Assembly (NCBI RefSeq): GCF_018343625.1
Contig: NZ_JAGYPG010000002.1
Location: forward strand, 477,280 to 541,279
Source: Lederbergia citri
GTDB taxonomy: Bacteria; Bacillota; Bacilli; Bacillales; Bacillaceae_C
Reading direction: 5' to 3'
DNA: 64,000 nucleotides
Made by a program: the position numbers and the translations under genes. Positions 35,168-43,234 of this stretch are shown here, piece by piece. The notes under the pieces were generated by a model. That model saw only the letters and a program-made list of their open reading frames with translations, was not told where the DNA came from and did not search any database. Within the stretch, counting starts at the first letter, position 1. Each line of letters opens with the position of its first letter.

Positions 35168-36262
35168 TTAAGCAAATACTTCTTCAAGATATACAGCTTT
35201 ACCTGTTTTTGCAGATTCATAGATTGCTTCAAGGATTTGTGTAACAACAAATGCTTCTTCAGGTTTTACTAATGGCTCAGTATCGTTGATGATACTTTCA
35301 ATCCATTGGCGAGCTTCGATGTCAGCATCAGATTCAACGCTTCCATCATAGAACGCTACTCCGCCTGGTCCTAGGTCAACTTTAGTTGTGTAGAGCTTGC
35401 TATTGTCTTCACCATTAATGCGAAGGCCATCTTTCATGTCAGCTCCAGCTTCAGTTCCGCTTAAAGAAACTTTTGCTTCATCAACATCTAAAGTATTAAG
35501 TGCCCAGCTTGATTCTAAAACGATTGTTGCACCGTTTTCCATTGTGATGAAACCAAATGCAGAATCTTCTACAGTGAATTTAGCTGGATCCCAAGAACCA
35601 AATGCGTTAGCTGCATTTTCTTTTTGACCTAATTTATGATAAGTCGTTCCAAGAACAGCTTTTGGCTTGTAGTTATTCATCATCCAAAGCGTTAAGTCAA
35701 GTGCGTGTGTACCGATATCGATTAGCGGGCCGCCACCTTGTTTTTCTTCATCAAGGAATACTCCCCAAGTAGGAACGGCACGACGACGAATCGCATGCGC
35801 TTTCGCGTAGTAAACTTCACCTAGGTCGCCACGCTCACATAATTTATGTAAGTGTAGGCTATCAGGACGGAAACGGTTGTTATAACCAATTGTTAATTTT
35901 TGACCTGTACGCTTAGAAGTTTCTACCATTTGGCGAGCTTCTTCAGATGTTTTCGCCATTGGCTTTTCACACATTACATGCTTTCCAGCTTCCATAGCAG
36001 CGATGGAAATTTCAGCGTGAGAGCTGTTTGGAGTACAAACATGAACAACGTCAAAAGATCCGTCTGCTAGTAGCTCTTTATAATCTGAATATACTTTCGC
36101 ACCTTCAACTCCATATTGAGCTGCTGCTTTTTCTGCTTTTTCAACTTCGATGTCGCAGAACGCTACCATTTCTGCTTGCTTAACTTTGGACAAGCTTGGC
36201 ATATGCTTACCATTCGCAATACCGCCGCAGCCAACAATTGCTACTCTAACTTTCTCTGTCAT
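35168..36262 (-). CDS. Gfo/Idh/MocA-family NAD(P)-dependent oxidoreductase
   Basis: 364 residues. N-terminal Rossmann motif VAIVGCGGIANGKHMPSL; the EKP motif reads MCEKPMAKTSEEAR; the active-site region has GGGPLIDIGTHALDLTLWMM with the family DxxxH. ATG after AAGGGG. Codons for Glu, Ala and Gly look more uniform than in neighbours, as in highly expressed genes. It stands between a terminator and the deacetylase gene, codirectional with the PTS cluster but not tightly linked to it. The substrate is unknown. Confidence 0.92.
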   Translation of the reverse strand: MTEKVRVAIVGCGGIANGKHMPSLSKVKQAEMVAFCDIEVEKAEKAAAQYGVEGAKVYSDYKELLADGSFDVVHVCTPNSSHAEISIAAMEAGKHVMCEKPMAKTSEEARQMVETSKRTGQKLTIGYNNRFRPDSLHLHKLCERGDLGEVYYAKAHAIRRRAVPTWGVFLDEEKQGGGPLIDIGTHALDLTLWMMNNYKPKAVLGTTYHKLGQKENAANAFGSWDPAKFTVEDSAFGFITMENGATIVLESSWALNTLDVDEAKVSLSGTEAGADMKDGLRINGEDNSKLYTTKVDLGPGGVAFYDGSVESDADIEARQWIESIINDTEPLVKPEEAFVVTQILEAIYESAKTGKAVYLEEVFA

Positions 36263-36370
36263 TTCAGCATCCCCTTTTTCTAGAACTTCGCTTTTAATTT
36301 AAACGTTTTCACTCAAATAGTCAATATAAATATACGTACATGTTTTGTTTTTATTGAAAATTTTATAGAT

Positions 36371-36937
36371 TTATAGATTTCGTAGGGTGACCATTTCATA
36401 TCCCTCATCATCCAAAAATTTTAACACTCTCTCTACAGCTTCAACTGTCGTCCGATGAATATCGTGCATTAAAATGACCGACTTGTCCCGCACTTCTTCT
36501 TGTACGATTTGCAAAATAGCTTCTGGGTCACGCGATTTCCAGTCAAGTGTATCAACTGTCCAAAGAACTTCTGTTTCTCCATATCCCCTAGCAATCTCTT
36601 TAATTGACTCATTTGTATTCCCATATGGAGGACGGAAGTGAACAGGAGCTTCCCCTATCACCGTTTTAATCACGTTTTGAGTTGTTGATATTTCCTCTTC
36701 CACTTGATCTGCATTTAAAGTAATAAGATCAGGATGATTCCAAGTATGAGAAGCAATCTCATGACCTTTATTAAAAACTTCTGCCGTTATCCCAGGATTT
36801 TCATCAACAAGTTTACCTATTTGAAAAAATGTGGCTTTTGCCCCATATTTCTCAAGGTGACTTAATATCTTTTGTGTATTCTCTGGATGTGGACCATCGT
36901 CAAATGTCAAAGCTACCTTTTTCTTACCTTTTTCCAT
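36371..36937 (-). CDS. polysaccharide deacetylase (CE4/NodB domain)
   Basis: 188 residues from the ATG at 36937 (GGGGTGAG upstream). It is a bare NodB domain with no signal peptide. Motif 1 is ALTFDDGPHPENT (catalytic base and metal Asp), motif 2 is HEIASHTWNHPDL (metal His pair), motif 3 is FRPPYGNTNES, motif 5 is LMHDIHRTTVEAV. It would remove N-acetyl groups from a GlcNAc-containing substrate. Lacking an export signal, it may act on a cytoplasmic or lipid-linked substrate, or leave by another route. Neighbours on the same strand are oxidoreductase and CutC/SIS genes. Confidence 0.9.
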   Translation of the reverse strand: MEKGKKKVALTFDDGPHPENTQKILSHLEKYGAKATFFQIGKLVDENPGITAEVFNKGHEIASHTWNHPDLITLNADQVEEEISTTQNVIKTVIGEAPVHFRPPYGNTNESIKEIARGYGETEVLWTVDTLDWKSRDPEAILQIVQEEVRDKSVILMHDIHRTTVEAVERVLKFLDDEGYEMVTLRNL

Positions 36938-37083
36938 TAATCTCACCCCGTTAAGATTCCTGCCTTCCTATCAATAATACAAAAGATTTCGAAAATGAAC
37001 CACAATGAATTTGTCGAATGAATCACTCTATAAGAAGTAACATAGCATTGTTAAAATATAATTAAAAGTGAGGGTGAAAAATA

Positions 37084-37518
37084 ATGTTTTCTCTAGCAAT
37101 TTTATTTCAAATATTCGTCTTTCTCTATTTTGAAATTACGACCTTAGTCAATCTATTTCCTTGGAATGATCTGGCTAAGTATACAAAGAGGCAAAAATGG
37201 ATTGAAGGCATATCTAACGGGATCATTTTACTAGTTTGCATTGGTCTATTTGCGACAAAAACAAGCTGGGGAATGGGGATTAGCTTATTATTTTGGGTAT
37301 TCTTTTTCATCATGCAGCTGCTCACATGGTGGATGCCTTACTTAACAGGAAAACATTTGAAACAATTCCCTAAAAACCTATACGATTCACATTTTTCAAG
37401 AACCGTAAAGTTGCTGCCTCCCATTAAAAATCATATCATCCCAGACGCCCAGCATAACGTATTACAACTGCTTTCTTTAATTACGATTATTTTTAGTATT
37501 GCGGCGTTTATAGGATGA
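37084..37518 (+). CDS. hypothetical four-helix membrane protein
   Basis: 144 residues with four hydrophobic segments: ILFQIFVFLYFEITTLVNLF, GIILLVCIGLFATKTSWGM, ISLLFWVFFFIMQLLTWWMP and LLSLITIIFSIAAFIG. GAGGGTGA precedes the ATG. I recognise no motif. It is alone on the plus strand between minus-strand genes, with a bidirectional terminator at 37519-37550. Confidence 0.65.
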   Translation: MFSLAILFQIFVFLYFEITTLVNLFPWNDLAKYTKRQKWIEGISNGIILLVCIGLFATKTSWGMGISLLFWVFFFIMQLLTWWMPYLTGKHLKQFPKNLYDSHFSRTVKLLPPIKNHIIPDAQHNVLQLLSLITIIFSIAAFIG

Positions 37519-37550
37519 AGAAACCTCTCCTAAGTGGAAGAGGTCTTTTA
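37519..37550. terminator. bidirectional terminator
   Basis: ACCTCT and AGAGGT arms flanked by A and T runs, between two convergent stops (37518 and 37548). Confidence 0.65.
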
Positions 37551-38231
37551 AGAATAAATTTGCTTGATACTTTCTACCTTTTCAGGATCAATCTGTTTCA
37601 TAAAACTATTTTCTTCTCGAACTCCAGAACCAAAATGGATTTCTTTTGGCTGAACTTCATCATAAAATTCTTTAAACGTCTCGACACGAAGACCATATCC
37701 AGGCATAATGTTTAAATGTGTGTTTTCCGCAAGCTCCATAAGTCGTTTAATCGTCGGAACTGATTCCGTCGCCGGCTTCCTTCCACCTGCAGTTAGAATT
37801 CGTTTCACTTGATTGAACTGAGTTAATGCTTCCAATGTTTCTTCAAGATTTCTTGAAAAATCGATAGCTCGATGAAACGTGACATCGAGTCCTTCAGCTT
37901 CTTCAAGAAGCCTCTTCATTACCTCTACATCAACTTGTCCATTTTCCGTAAGTGCTCCAATGACAATTCCATTCGCACCCAACTTCCGAACCATACGAAT
38001 ATCCCGAATCATAGTATCCACTTCCGAAGATTCATAGAAAAAAGATTGGCTATGAGAACGAATAATGACATTGATCGGGATAGTTGCCATCTCTAACGCT
38101 GACTCGATTAAACCGTAGCTCGGCGTGAAACCTTCCTCCTTCATCCCCACGCACAATTCAATTCGATCCGCTCCATAATCACTTGCTGCTTTGACATCTC
38201 GAATATTAGTAGCAATTATTTCTAATATCAC
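37548..38231 (-). CDS. cutC: CutC-family TIM-barrel protein
   Basis: 227 residues, GTG start after GGGGG. Family motifs are SDYGADRIELCVGMKEEGFT, PINVIIRSHSQSF, NGIVIGALTENGQVD, VTFHRAIDFSRN, KRILTAGGRKPA and NIMPGYG. CutC was named for copper homeostasis, but many members lie in sugar or aminosugar operons and the biochemical role is unsettled. Its position as the last gene after SIS, creatininase and lactonase-like genes favours a carbohydrate role here. Confidence 0.92.
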   Translation of the reverse strand: MILEIIATNIRDVKAASDYGADRIELCVGMKEEGFTPSYGLIESALEMATIPINVIIRSHSQSFFYESSEVDTMIRDIRMVRKLGANGIVIGALTENGQVDVEVMKRLLEEAEGLDVTFHRAIDFSRNLEETLEALTQFNQVKRILTAGGRKPATESVPTIKRLMELAENTHLNIMPGYGLRVETFKEFYDEVQPKEIHFGSGVREENSFMKQIDPEKVESIKQIYS

Positions 38232-38295
38232 GAAAAGATCCCCCTTTTTACAAATTGCTTACTATCATTGTAAGCCAAATAGATAAATTGTTCGA

Positions 38296-39039
38296 TTACA
38301 AACCCTTCGTTAACAACGGGATCCTCGCTTCGTATTTTGAAACTAAAGATTTATTGTGCTCATCAGAACCCTCTATATTTCCACTTAAGAAAATTGGAGG
38401 GGTAAAGCTAGTCTCGGCCATCAACGCAATGGACTCAGCAAAAATAGCATTCAAAATAGCCGCACCTACTACAGTAGAAGTTGGGGCAAATGGCACATCA
38501 ACTTTTTCATGATTCAAAACAGCGTCGCCAATTGGCGAATGATTATCAATTGCTAGGTCCACAGCATCGTACAATCGTTTTCCTGATATATGGCGTGAAG
38601 GTTGACTATTGGAATATTCAAATGAAGTGATTCCAATGACGAAAGCCCCCTTTTCTTTGGCAATTAAGGCGGCATCTACTGGAACGGGATTTCTTCCTGA
38701 AGTAGATAAAACAATCATAATATCATTTTCTTGAATATCCTGCCCTTCCATAAATGAAGCGGCATAATGATTTTTTCTTTCTAATTGTGAGGAAAGCATG
38801 GCACCTTCATGCAACATAAGTAATTCGTGGAAAATTGGCTTGATTGGCACTAACCCGCCAGCCCTATAAAAAACCTCCTCCGTTAATATGTGAGAATGTC
38901 CACAGCCAAAAAGCTGTACAATCCCACCTTTTTCAATCGCCGATGCAACTTTCGATGCTGCTTCCTTCATTTTTTCTTTCTCTGAGTCCAAGATCATCAT
39001 CAGTTTTTCATTGATCTTTCCGAAATACGAATCAATCAT
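38296..39039 (-). CDS. SIS-domain phosphosugar-binding protein (UPF0309 type)
   Basis: 247 residues starting at ATG 39039 with GGAGG upstream. The SIS fold (~15-215) has GIVQLFGCGHSHILTEEVFY as the phosphosugar loop and DIMIVLSTSGRNPVPVDAAL with the serine-rich STSGRN phosphate-binding turn. Such proteins isomerise phosphosugars, cleave MurNAc 6-phosphate ethers or deaminate aminosugar phosphates. The Glu in HILTEEVFYRAGG is a candidate base. It overlaps the creatininase gene by 8 bp, so they are translationally coupled. The reaction is unknown. Confidence 0.88.
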   Translation of the reverse strand: MIDSYFGKINEKLMMILDSEKEKMKEAASKVASAIEKGGIVQLFGCGHSHILTEEVFYRAGGLVPIKPIFHELLMLHEGAMLSSQLERKNHYAASFMEGQDIQENDIMIVLSTSGRNPVPVDAALIAKEKGAFVIGITSFEYSNSQPSRHISGKRLYDAVDLAIDNHSPIGDAVLNHEKVDVPFAPTSTVVGAAILNAIFAESIALMAETSFTPPIFLSGNIEGSDEHNKSLVSKYEARIPLLTKGL

Positions 39040-39760
39040 TCGTCTCTCCTCCAATCAACATTTTCACCATTTTTTCTAAAGCCGTCTCAACGATTTTCTT
39101 CCCTTTTTCCTTTGTAGCAATTGTTGCATCCCCTAGAACAGCACTTTTCGTAAAAGATTCCCACGGAGTTGGTGTAAAATCTGCCTCTTCACCAATTTGC
39201 GGTACATCATTAATAGCACGATTCATGTCTACGAACTCCCCAGCCAAATAAAGCATGATACTCGTTTCAATTTCACACGCATGAAAATAAGTACTATGGA
39301 CTGACTTCGTCTCACGAATATCTTTTACAACACCATTCATTCCGGGATAGAAAAAATAAAACACTTTTAAATCAGGAATTTTATCATATAAAACTCTAGC
39401 TGCTTCTTTCATCGCAACTTGATTCCCAAGATGTCCATTCACCATCGCCCAAGTTCGAAAACCTTGATCATACAGGCTCAATCCTATATCGACTAAAAAA
39501 GATATCAATGAATCATTGGTTATATTGATGCTCCCTGGAAAGTTTCGCAAGCTCCATACTTGTCCATAAGGCAGGCTCGGCAATACTAATGCTCCAACCC
39601 TTTCAGCGAGCATTTCCGAGAGCCTTTCCGCTAAAATAGTATCCGTACTAAGAGGAAGATGGGGACCATGGGCTTCCACCGCACCAATCGGTAAAATCGC
39701 AATTTTTGACTGCAAAATTTTCTCCTTTACCTCAAAGGAATTTTCCATACCAAATTTCAT
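39032..39760 (-). CDS. creatininase-family metal-dependent amidohydrolase
   Basis: 242 residues. The Zn/Mn-binding motifs are complete: GAVEAHGPHLPLSTDT (Glu, His, Asp ligands), VNGHLGN (His) and HACEIETS (Glu). I start it at ATG 39760 after AGGTGA; the preceding gene ends at 39770. Family members open cyclic amides or related C-N or C-C bonds (creatinine, formamide-lyase products, inositol-derived diketones). Coupling to a SIS protein and a lactonase-like enzyme suggests a ring-opening step in PTS-sugar catabolism. Substrate unknown. Confidence 0.9.
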   Translation of the reverse strand: MKFGMENSFEVKEKILQSKIAILPIGAVEAHGPHLPLSTDTILAERLSEMLAERVGALVLPSLPYGQVWSLRNFPGSINITNDSLISFLVDIGLSLYDQGFRTWAMVNGHLGNQVAMKEAARVLYDKIPDLKVFYFFYPGMNGVVKDIRETKSVHSTYFHACEIETSIMLYLAGEFVDMNRAINDVPQIGEEADFTPTPWESFTKSAVLGDATIATKEKGKKIVETALEKMVKMLIGGETND

Positions 39761-39769
39761 TGATTTCAC

Positions 39770-40765
39770 CTACCCTTTGAACGTAAAACAGCGTTTTGGA
39801 TTTTCAACAAAGAAGAGCTCCACTAATTTTTCACCATCGAAACCAGCTTTATTCGCTTCATCAATGAAACGAGGTACCCACTTTGCGATAATATATTCAA
39901 GTCCTAAACCGTAGCCATAATGTTTATAATATGTTTTGCGTGCTGTATCTCCGCTCACTAAAATTTGTTTTTCGTATCCTTTTTTTACGAGTTCTAAAAT
40001 ACAGGCAATTCTTGTACTTTCTGGAGCATATTTTATTTTTGCGATTCCATCGAAACATAGAAAACTTCCCATCGAAGCAATTTTTTCATGATAATAAGAA
40101 TCAGGATTTCGGTCCATATGCCCGAAACTGACATAAGAAACATCTACGTTTTCACTTTTTAAAATCTCAATTTGTTCAAGTGCCATCGTTCCAACTTCTG
40201 TATGGGAATGGATTGGAGCTTTCGTTTCGTGGTGAGCCCTTGCGATAGCACGAATAGTTTTTTCCTCTAAAGGCGTAATCCTATTATAGGCAGTACCGAA
40301 CTTCACCTGCCCTCCCTTAAATTTTGTACCTTCAAGACCTTCCTCTACTTCCTTCACAACATATTGAGTCAACTCATTAATCGAAGATCCTTCAATCCAA
40401 TCTTTGTATGTGCGGAAGTTACCGCCGATGACTTCATGAAGATGGGGAGTAATGGCAGCATCCCATAAAAAACTTTTATTAAAACCAGCAGTTCCGACAA
40501 TATGAATGCCTGCTTCCGTCGCAATGTTCGCTACAGCTTGAACATCTCGACCATAATCAACAGCGGTTGCATCCACGATTGCCTGCCCACCGTGATGAAC
40601 AAAATCAAGAACATCCTTCAATGATGCCTCTTTATCGTCCAATAGCAAATCATCTTCACCTTTTTCCACCCAAAAAGGCGGACGGCAGACGATATGTTCA
40701 TGTGAATAAGTAAATCCTAATTGCTCCGGTTTAATGTCTCCATGTAGCGTACGAATAAAACTCAT
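39770..40765 (-). CDS. phosphotriesterase-family hydrolase (Php; probable sugar-lactone phosphate hydrolase)
   Basis: 331 residues, ATG 40765 after GAGGTG. The amidohydrolase metal site is complete: YSHEHI (HxH), GQVKFGTAYN (bridging Lys), IHSHTE (His), GHMDRNPDSYYH (His) and VSGDTARK (Asp). It is COG1735-like rather than a true organophosphatase. As I recall, COG1735 relatives in Listeria, Proteus and Mycoplasma, also linked to PTS genes, were shown to hydrolyse phosphorylated sugar lactones. By context this enzyme should hydrolyse a phosphorylated lactone made from the PTS product. This is an inference. Confidence 0.88.
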   Translation of the reverse strand: MSFIRTLHGDIKPEQLGFTYSHEHIVCRPPFWVEKGEDDLLLDDKEASLKDVLDFVHHGGQAIVDATAVDYGRDVQAVANIATEAGIHIVGTAGFNKSFLWDAAITPHLHEVIGGNFRTYKDWIEGSSINELTQYVVKEVEEGLEGTKFKGGQVKFGTAYNRITPLEEKTIRAIARAHHETKAPIHSHTEVGTMALEQIEILKSENVDVSYVSFGHMDRNPDSYYHEKIASMGSFLCFDGIAKIKYAPESTRIACILELVKKGYEKQILVSGDTARKTYYKHYGYGLGLEYIIAKWVPRFIDEANKAGFDGEKLVELFFVENPKRCFTFKG

Positions 40766-40795
40766 AGTTGTCACCTCTAGTTTAAATGTTTAAAG

Positions 40796-40950
40796 AAAAG
40801 CGTAAGGCGCGCAGCCTTAGGAAACAAGCAAATGTACTGAGCCAAAGAAAGGCGTTTTTTTGCCTTTCATTGGCTCAGGCTATTTGACTTCGAGCCGATG
40901 GCGCCTGAAGCTAGACATGAAAAAGGTCAGTTTCCCGACCTTTTTATGTT
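40796..40950. repeat. intergenic repeat element with nested terminator hairpins
   Basis: The element begins AAAGCGTAAGGCGC and ends GGCGCCTGAAGCTAGACA, boundaries I recognise from dispersed intergenic repeats in Bacillaceae. Inside, CTGAGCCAA-GAAAGGC (40837-40853) pairs with GCCTTTC-TTGGCTCAG (40862-40878) across a T-rich loop. Next to it AAAAAGGTC (40920-40928) pairs with GACCTTTTT (40937-40945), a terminator for the PTS genes. CCCGACCTTTTT is then repeated at 40970-40981. Confidence 0.7.
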
Positions 40951-41000
40951 CCGTGTTAAAATGCGATTACCCGACCTTTTTTAAATTCACTTGACTATCA

Positions 41001-42296
41001 TTAGAACAAGATCGATGCAAGTGCTCTAATGATTGGTCCTAATATAAACATATCAGAGTCTGCTGCCCACATCGCTGTATCGGGAATTGTATTTGGCAAT
41101 AAAAGTTTTACGGTAATATACTGACCCCAAGCTACAACGGTAGATGTAATAAAACCACCGATAAGTGCACCTCTTACTCCACCTGTTGCATTTCCGAAGA
41201 CGCCGGCTGTTGCACCGTGGAAGAATAGTACAATCATCGTCGGAACAAAAATATACGCTACAGTATTTCCAATCACAACAAGCCATAGCAATGCACCAAT
41301 AAAAGAACCTAAAAATCCGAGAATGACGGCATTCGGAGCAAATGGGAATACAACCGGACAATCTAACGCAGGCTTTGCTCCAGGAACAATTCTTGTTGCA
41401 ATTCCATTAAATGCTGGAACGATCTCTCCAATAAACATCCGCACCCCCATCAAGACGATAGCAATACCACCCGCGAACGTAAAGGATTGAATAATCGAAT
41501 AAATAATGAAGTTCTGGTCACCTGCTGATGCTACAAGCTCTGTGGCACCAGCTGTATTTTTCATAGAAATAATGATGGCTCCTATTAAAAACAAGATTCC
41601 CATTGTTAATGCGGTAATTACGTTTGAGTCTCGTAAAAATTCTAGACCCTTCGGTAATTTGATTTTCTCAGAATCGTTTTCTTTGTTCCCGAGAATTTTT
41701 CCAAGCCAAGCCCCTAGAAGTGCAACAGAAGCCGAAGTATGACCGAGTGCAATATTATCATTACCCATAATTTTTCTCATAAATGGCTGGGTGATAGCTG
41801 GTTGAAGCGTCCAATAAATCCCCATAATAATGGATAAAAAGATCACCAATTTCCAAAACGGAACATCGCCCGCTGTTTGAACGACAATTCCAGCAAATAT
41901 CGTCGTTGTCCAAAACATCATATGCCCTGTCAGGTAGATGTATTTAAATTTCGTAAACCTGGCAAGCAATACGTTGATCAAAAATCCGAGTGTCATCGCT
42001 AATGTGACCGCACTTCCGAATTTTGCATTAAATTTATCCTGCCCCAAAAAGTCGCTAAACGACTCGCCTTGAAGATTAAACACTTCTTTCCACATCGGTT
42101 CAAACACCATTAAAGCGTTTACAATTACACTTGCACCTGCTCCAATAATCAAAAATCCTATGATTGCTTTAAACGTACCACTAATCACTTGACTCGAATT
42201 CTTTTTCTGTAAAAGCAAGCCAATTAACACAATAATTCCGAGCAATATAGCCGGAGTTCCAAAAAAGTTAGTGGCAAGCCATTTGATTACTGCCAT
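41001..42296 (-). CDS. PTS ascorbate-family (UlaA/SgaT-type) IIC component
   Basis: 431 residues, about ten or more membrane helices. It matches the L-Asc PTS family: GFLIIGAGASVIVNALMVFE, LGFLINVLLARFTKFKYIYL, TGHMMFW, and VRMFIGEIVPAFNGIATRIV then PGAKPALDCPVVFPFAPNAV, all conserved in UlaA. ATG 42296 after GGGGTGGAG. It translocates and phosphorylates its substrate with the adjacent IIB and IIA. Family members take up ascorbate or other acidic or pentose-type sugars; lack of UlaG/UlaD-like genes nearby suggests the substrate is not ascorbate. Confidence 0.9.
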   Translation of the reverse strand: MAVIKWLATNFFGTPAILLGIIVLIGLLLQKKNSSQVISGTFKAIIGFLIIGAGASVIVNALMVFEPMWKEVFNLQGESFSDFLGQDKFNAKFGSAVTLAMTLGFLINVLLARFTKFKYIYLTGHMMFWTTTIFAGIVVQTAGDVPFWKLVIFLSIIMGIYWTLQPAITQPFMRKIMGNDNIALGHTSASVALLGAWLGKILGNKENDSEKIKLPKGLEFLRDSNVITALTMGILFLIGAIIISMKNTAGATELVASAGDQNFIIYSIIQSFTFAGGIAIVLMGVRMFIGEIVPAFNGIATRIVPGAKPALDCPVVFPFAPNAVILGFLGSFIGALLWLVVIGNTVAYIFVPTMIVLFFHGATAGVFGNATGGVRGALIGGFITSTVVAWGQYITVKLLLPNTIPDTAMWAADSDMFILGPIIRALASILF

Positions 42297-42314
42297 CGTA
42301 CTCCACCCCACTTA

Positions 42315-42581
42315 TTATCGTATATTTTCTTCTAATGCAGCCTTAATCTCACCTTGGTCAAAATAATTATTCACAACAATGATTTTGGCACTCACTCCCC
42401 CTAATGATTGTGCAAGCTCATTACTCGTTATAATATAATCTGCAGCAGTTCCTGATGCCGATGAAACATCCATATGCTCCACATCTGCACTAATACCCAT
42501 TTCACGCAATACCGTTTCGACATTCATGCGTAAAATCAAACTTGTCCCTTGTCCTAACCCGCATACACATAAAATTTTCAT
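42315..42581 (-). CDS. PTS IIB component, ascorbate family
   Basis: 88 residues. The phosphorylation loop is at the very N-terminus: MKILCVCGLGQGTSLILRMN, in which Cys7 of CVCGLGQGTS is the phosphocysteine. AAGGAG precedes the ATG. It passes phosphate from IIA to the sugar bound to IIC, 18 bp downstream. A hairpin-bearing 197-bp gap separates it from IIA. Confidence 0.92.
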   Translation of the reverse strand: MKILCVCGLGQGTSLILRMNVETVLREMGISADVEHMDVSSASGTAADYIITSNELAQSLGGVSAKIIVVNNYFDQGEIKAALEENIR

Positions 42582-42778
42582 GTAAAGTCACTCCTTTTAT
42601 TTTGAAATTATTGTTCTACTGATTTATTTAATTGCGCGAATGATAGCCGAAGAAGCTGCCTTAGATCAAGCTTATAAATCATCGAAAAGCTTCTTTTGTG
42701 TCAAGGTTCAAACCCGATTAAGATTGAAATCGTATAGAAATTGCGGCTGAGTCGCGATTCCTATCATCTTATTTCAAA
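42582..42778 (-). other. intercistronic region with hairpin between IIA and IIB genes
   Basis: ATAG-AAT-GCG and CGC-ATT-CTAT arms (about 42731-42765) form an interrupted stem. A GAAGCT/AGCTTC pair occurs at 42648-42701. The gap is unusually long for this operon and may be a processing or attenuation site. Confidence 0.45.
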
Positions 42779-43210
42779 TTACACTATCAATTCCCTAATA
42801 TTTTCATAAGACGAAGCAGAAAACAATTGCTCAACTGCTTCCTTATCCCCAAGCAAATTCATTAATTTTTTCAATACTTCCAAATGCTCTTCGCTGTCAG
42901 AAGCCCCTAGAGCAAAGACAAGCTTTACGGGATCATTCGGTGTACTTCCAAATGTAATAGGTGTTTCAAGTTGGATCATTGAAGTACATGCTTCATGCAC
43001 GCCATCTTCCGGTCTTGCATGGGGCATCGCAATGTGGGGAGCGATCACAATATAAGGACCGTTCGTTTGAAAGGATTCTACCATCGCCTCCACATACTGT
43101 TTTTCAACATATCCGCTATCCGCCAATAAATTCCCCGCAACACGAATTGCTTCTTCCGGAGTAGTTGCCTGTACGTTAAACGCTGTTATATTTTCTTCGA
43201 TAAACTTCAT
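42779..43210 (-). CDS. PTS IIA component (mannitol/fructose-type fold, ascorbate family)
   Basis: 143 residues. The phosphohistidine site is IAPHIAMPHARPEDGVHEA, His64-His-type context with H in MPHARP as the active residue. Other motifs are ATTPEEAIRVAGNLLADSGY and VKLVFALGASDSEEHLEVL. AAGGAG precedes the ATG. It lies 24 bp after the PRD regulator, which has its own IIA-like domain. Confidence 0.92.
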   Translation of the reverse strand: MKFIEENITAFNVQATTPEEAIRVAGNLLADSGYVEKQYVEAMVESFQTNGPYIVIAPHIAMPHARPEDGVHEACTSMIQLETPITFGSTPNDPVKLVFALGASDSEEHLEVLKKLMNLLGDKEAVEQLFSASSYENIRELIV

Positions 43211-43234
43211 TTTAACGCTCCTTATGTTCCATGT

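Noticed and set aside
39931..40131. Plus-strand frame inside the phosphotriesterase-family gene
   Set aside because: It is a shadow of a well-supported gene on the other strand, as are similar frames within galM, pgcA and the ABC genes.
41001..42296. Calling the PTS an L-ascorbate transporter (ulaA)
   Set aside because: The family fits, but UlaD, UlaE, UlaF and UlaG counterparts are absent and the linked enzymes differ, so no substrate is assigned.
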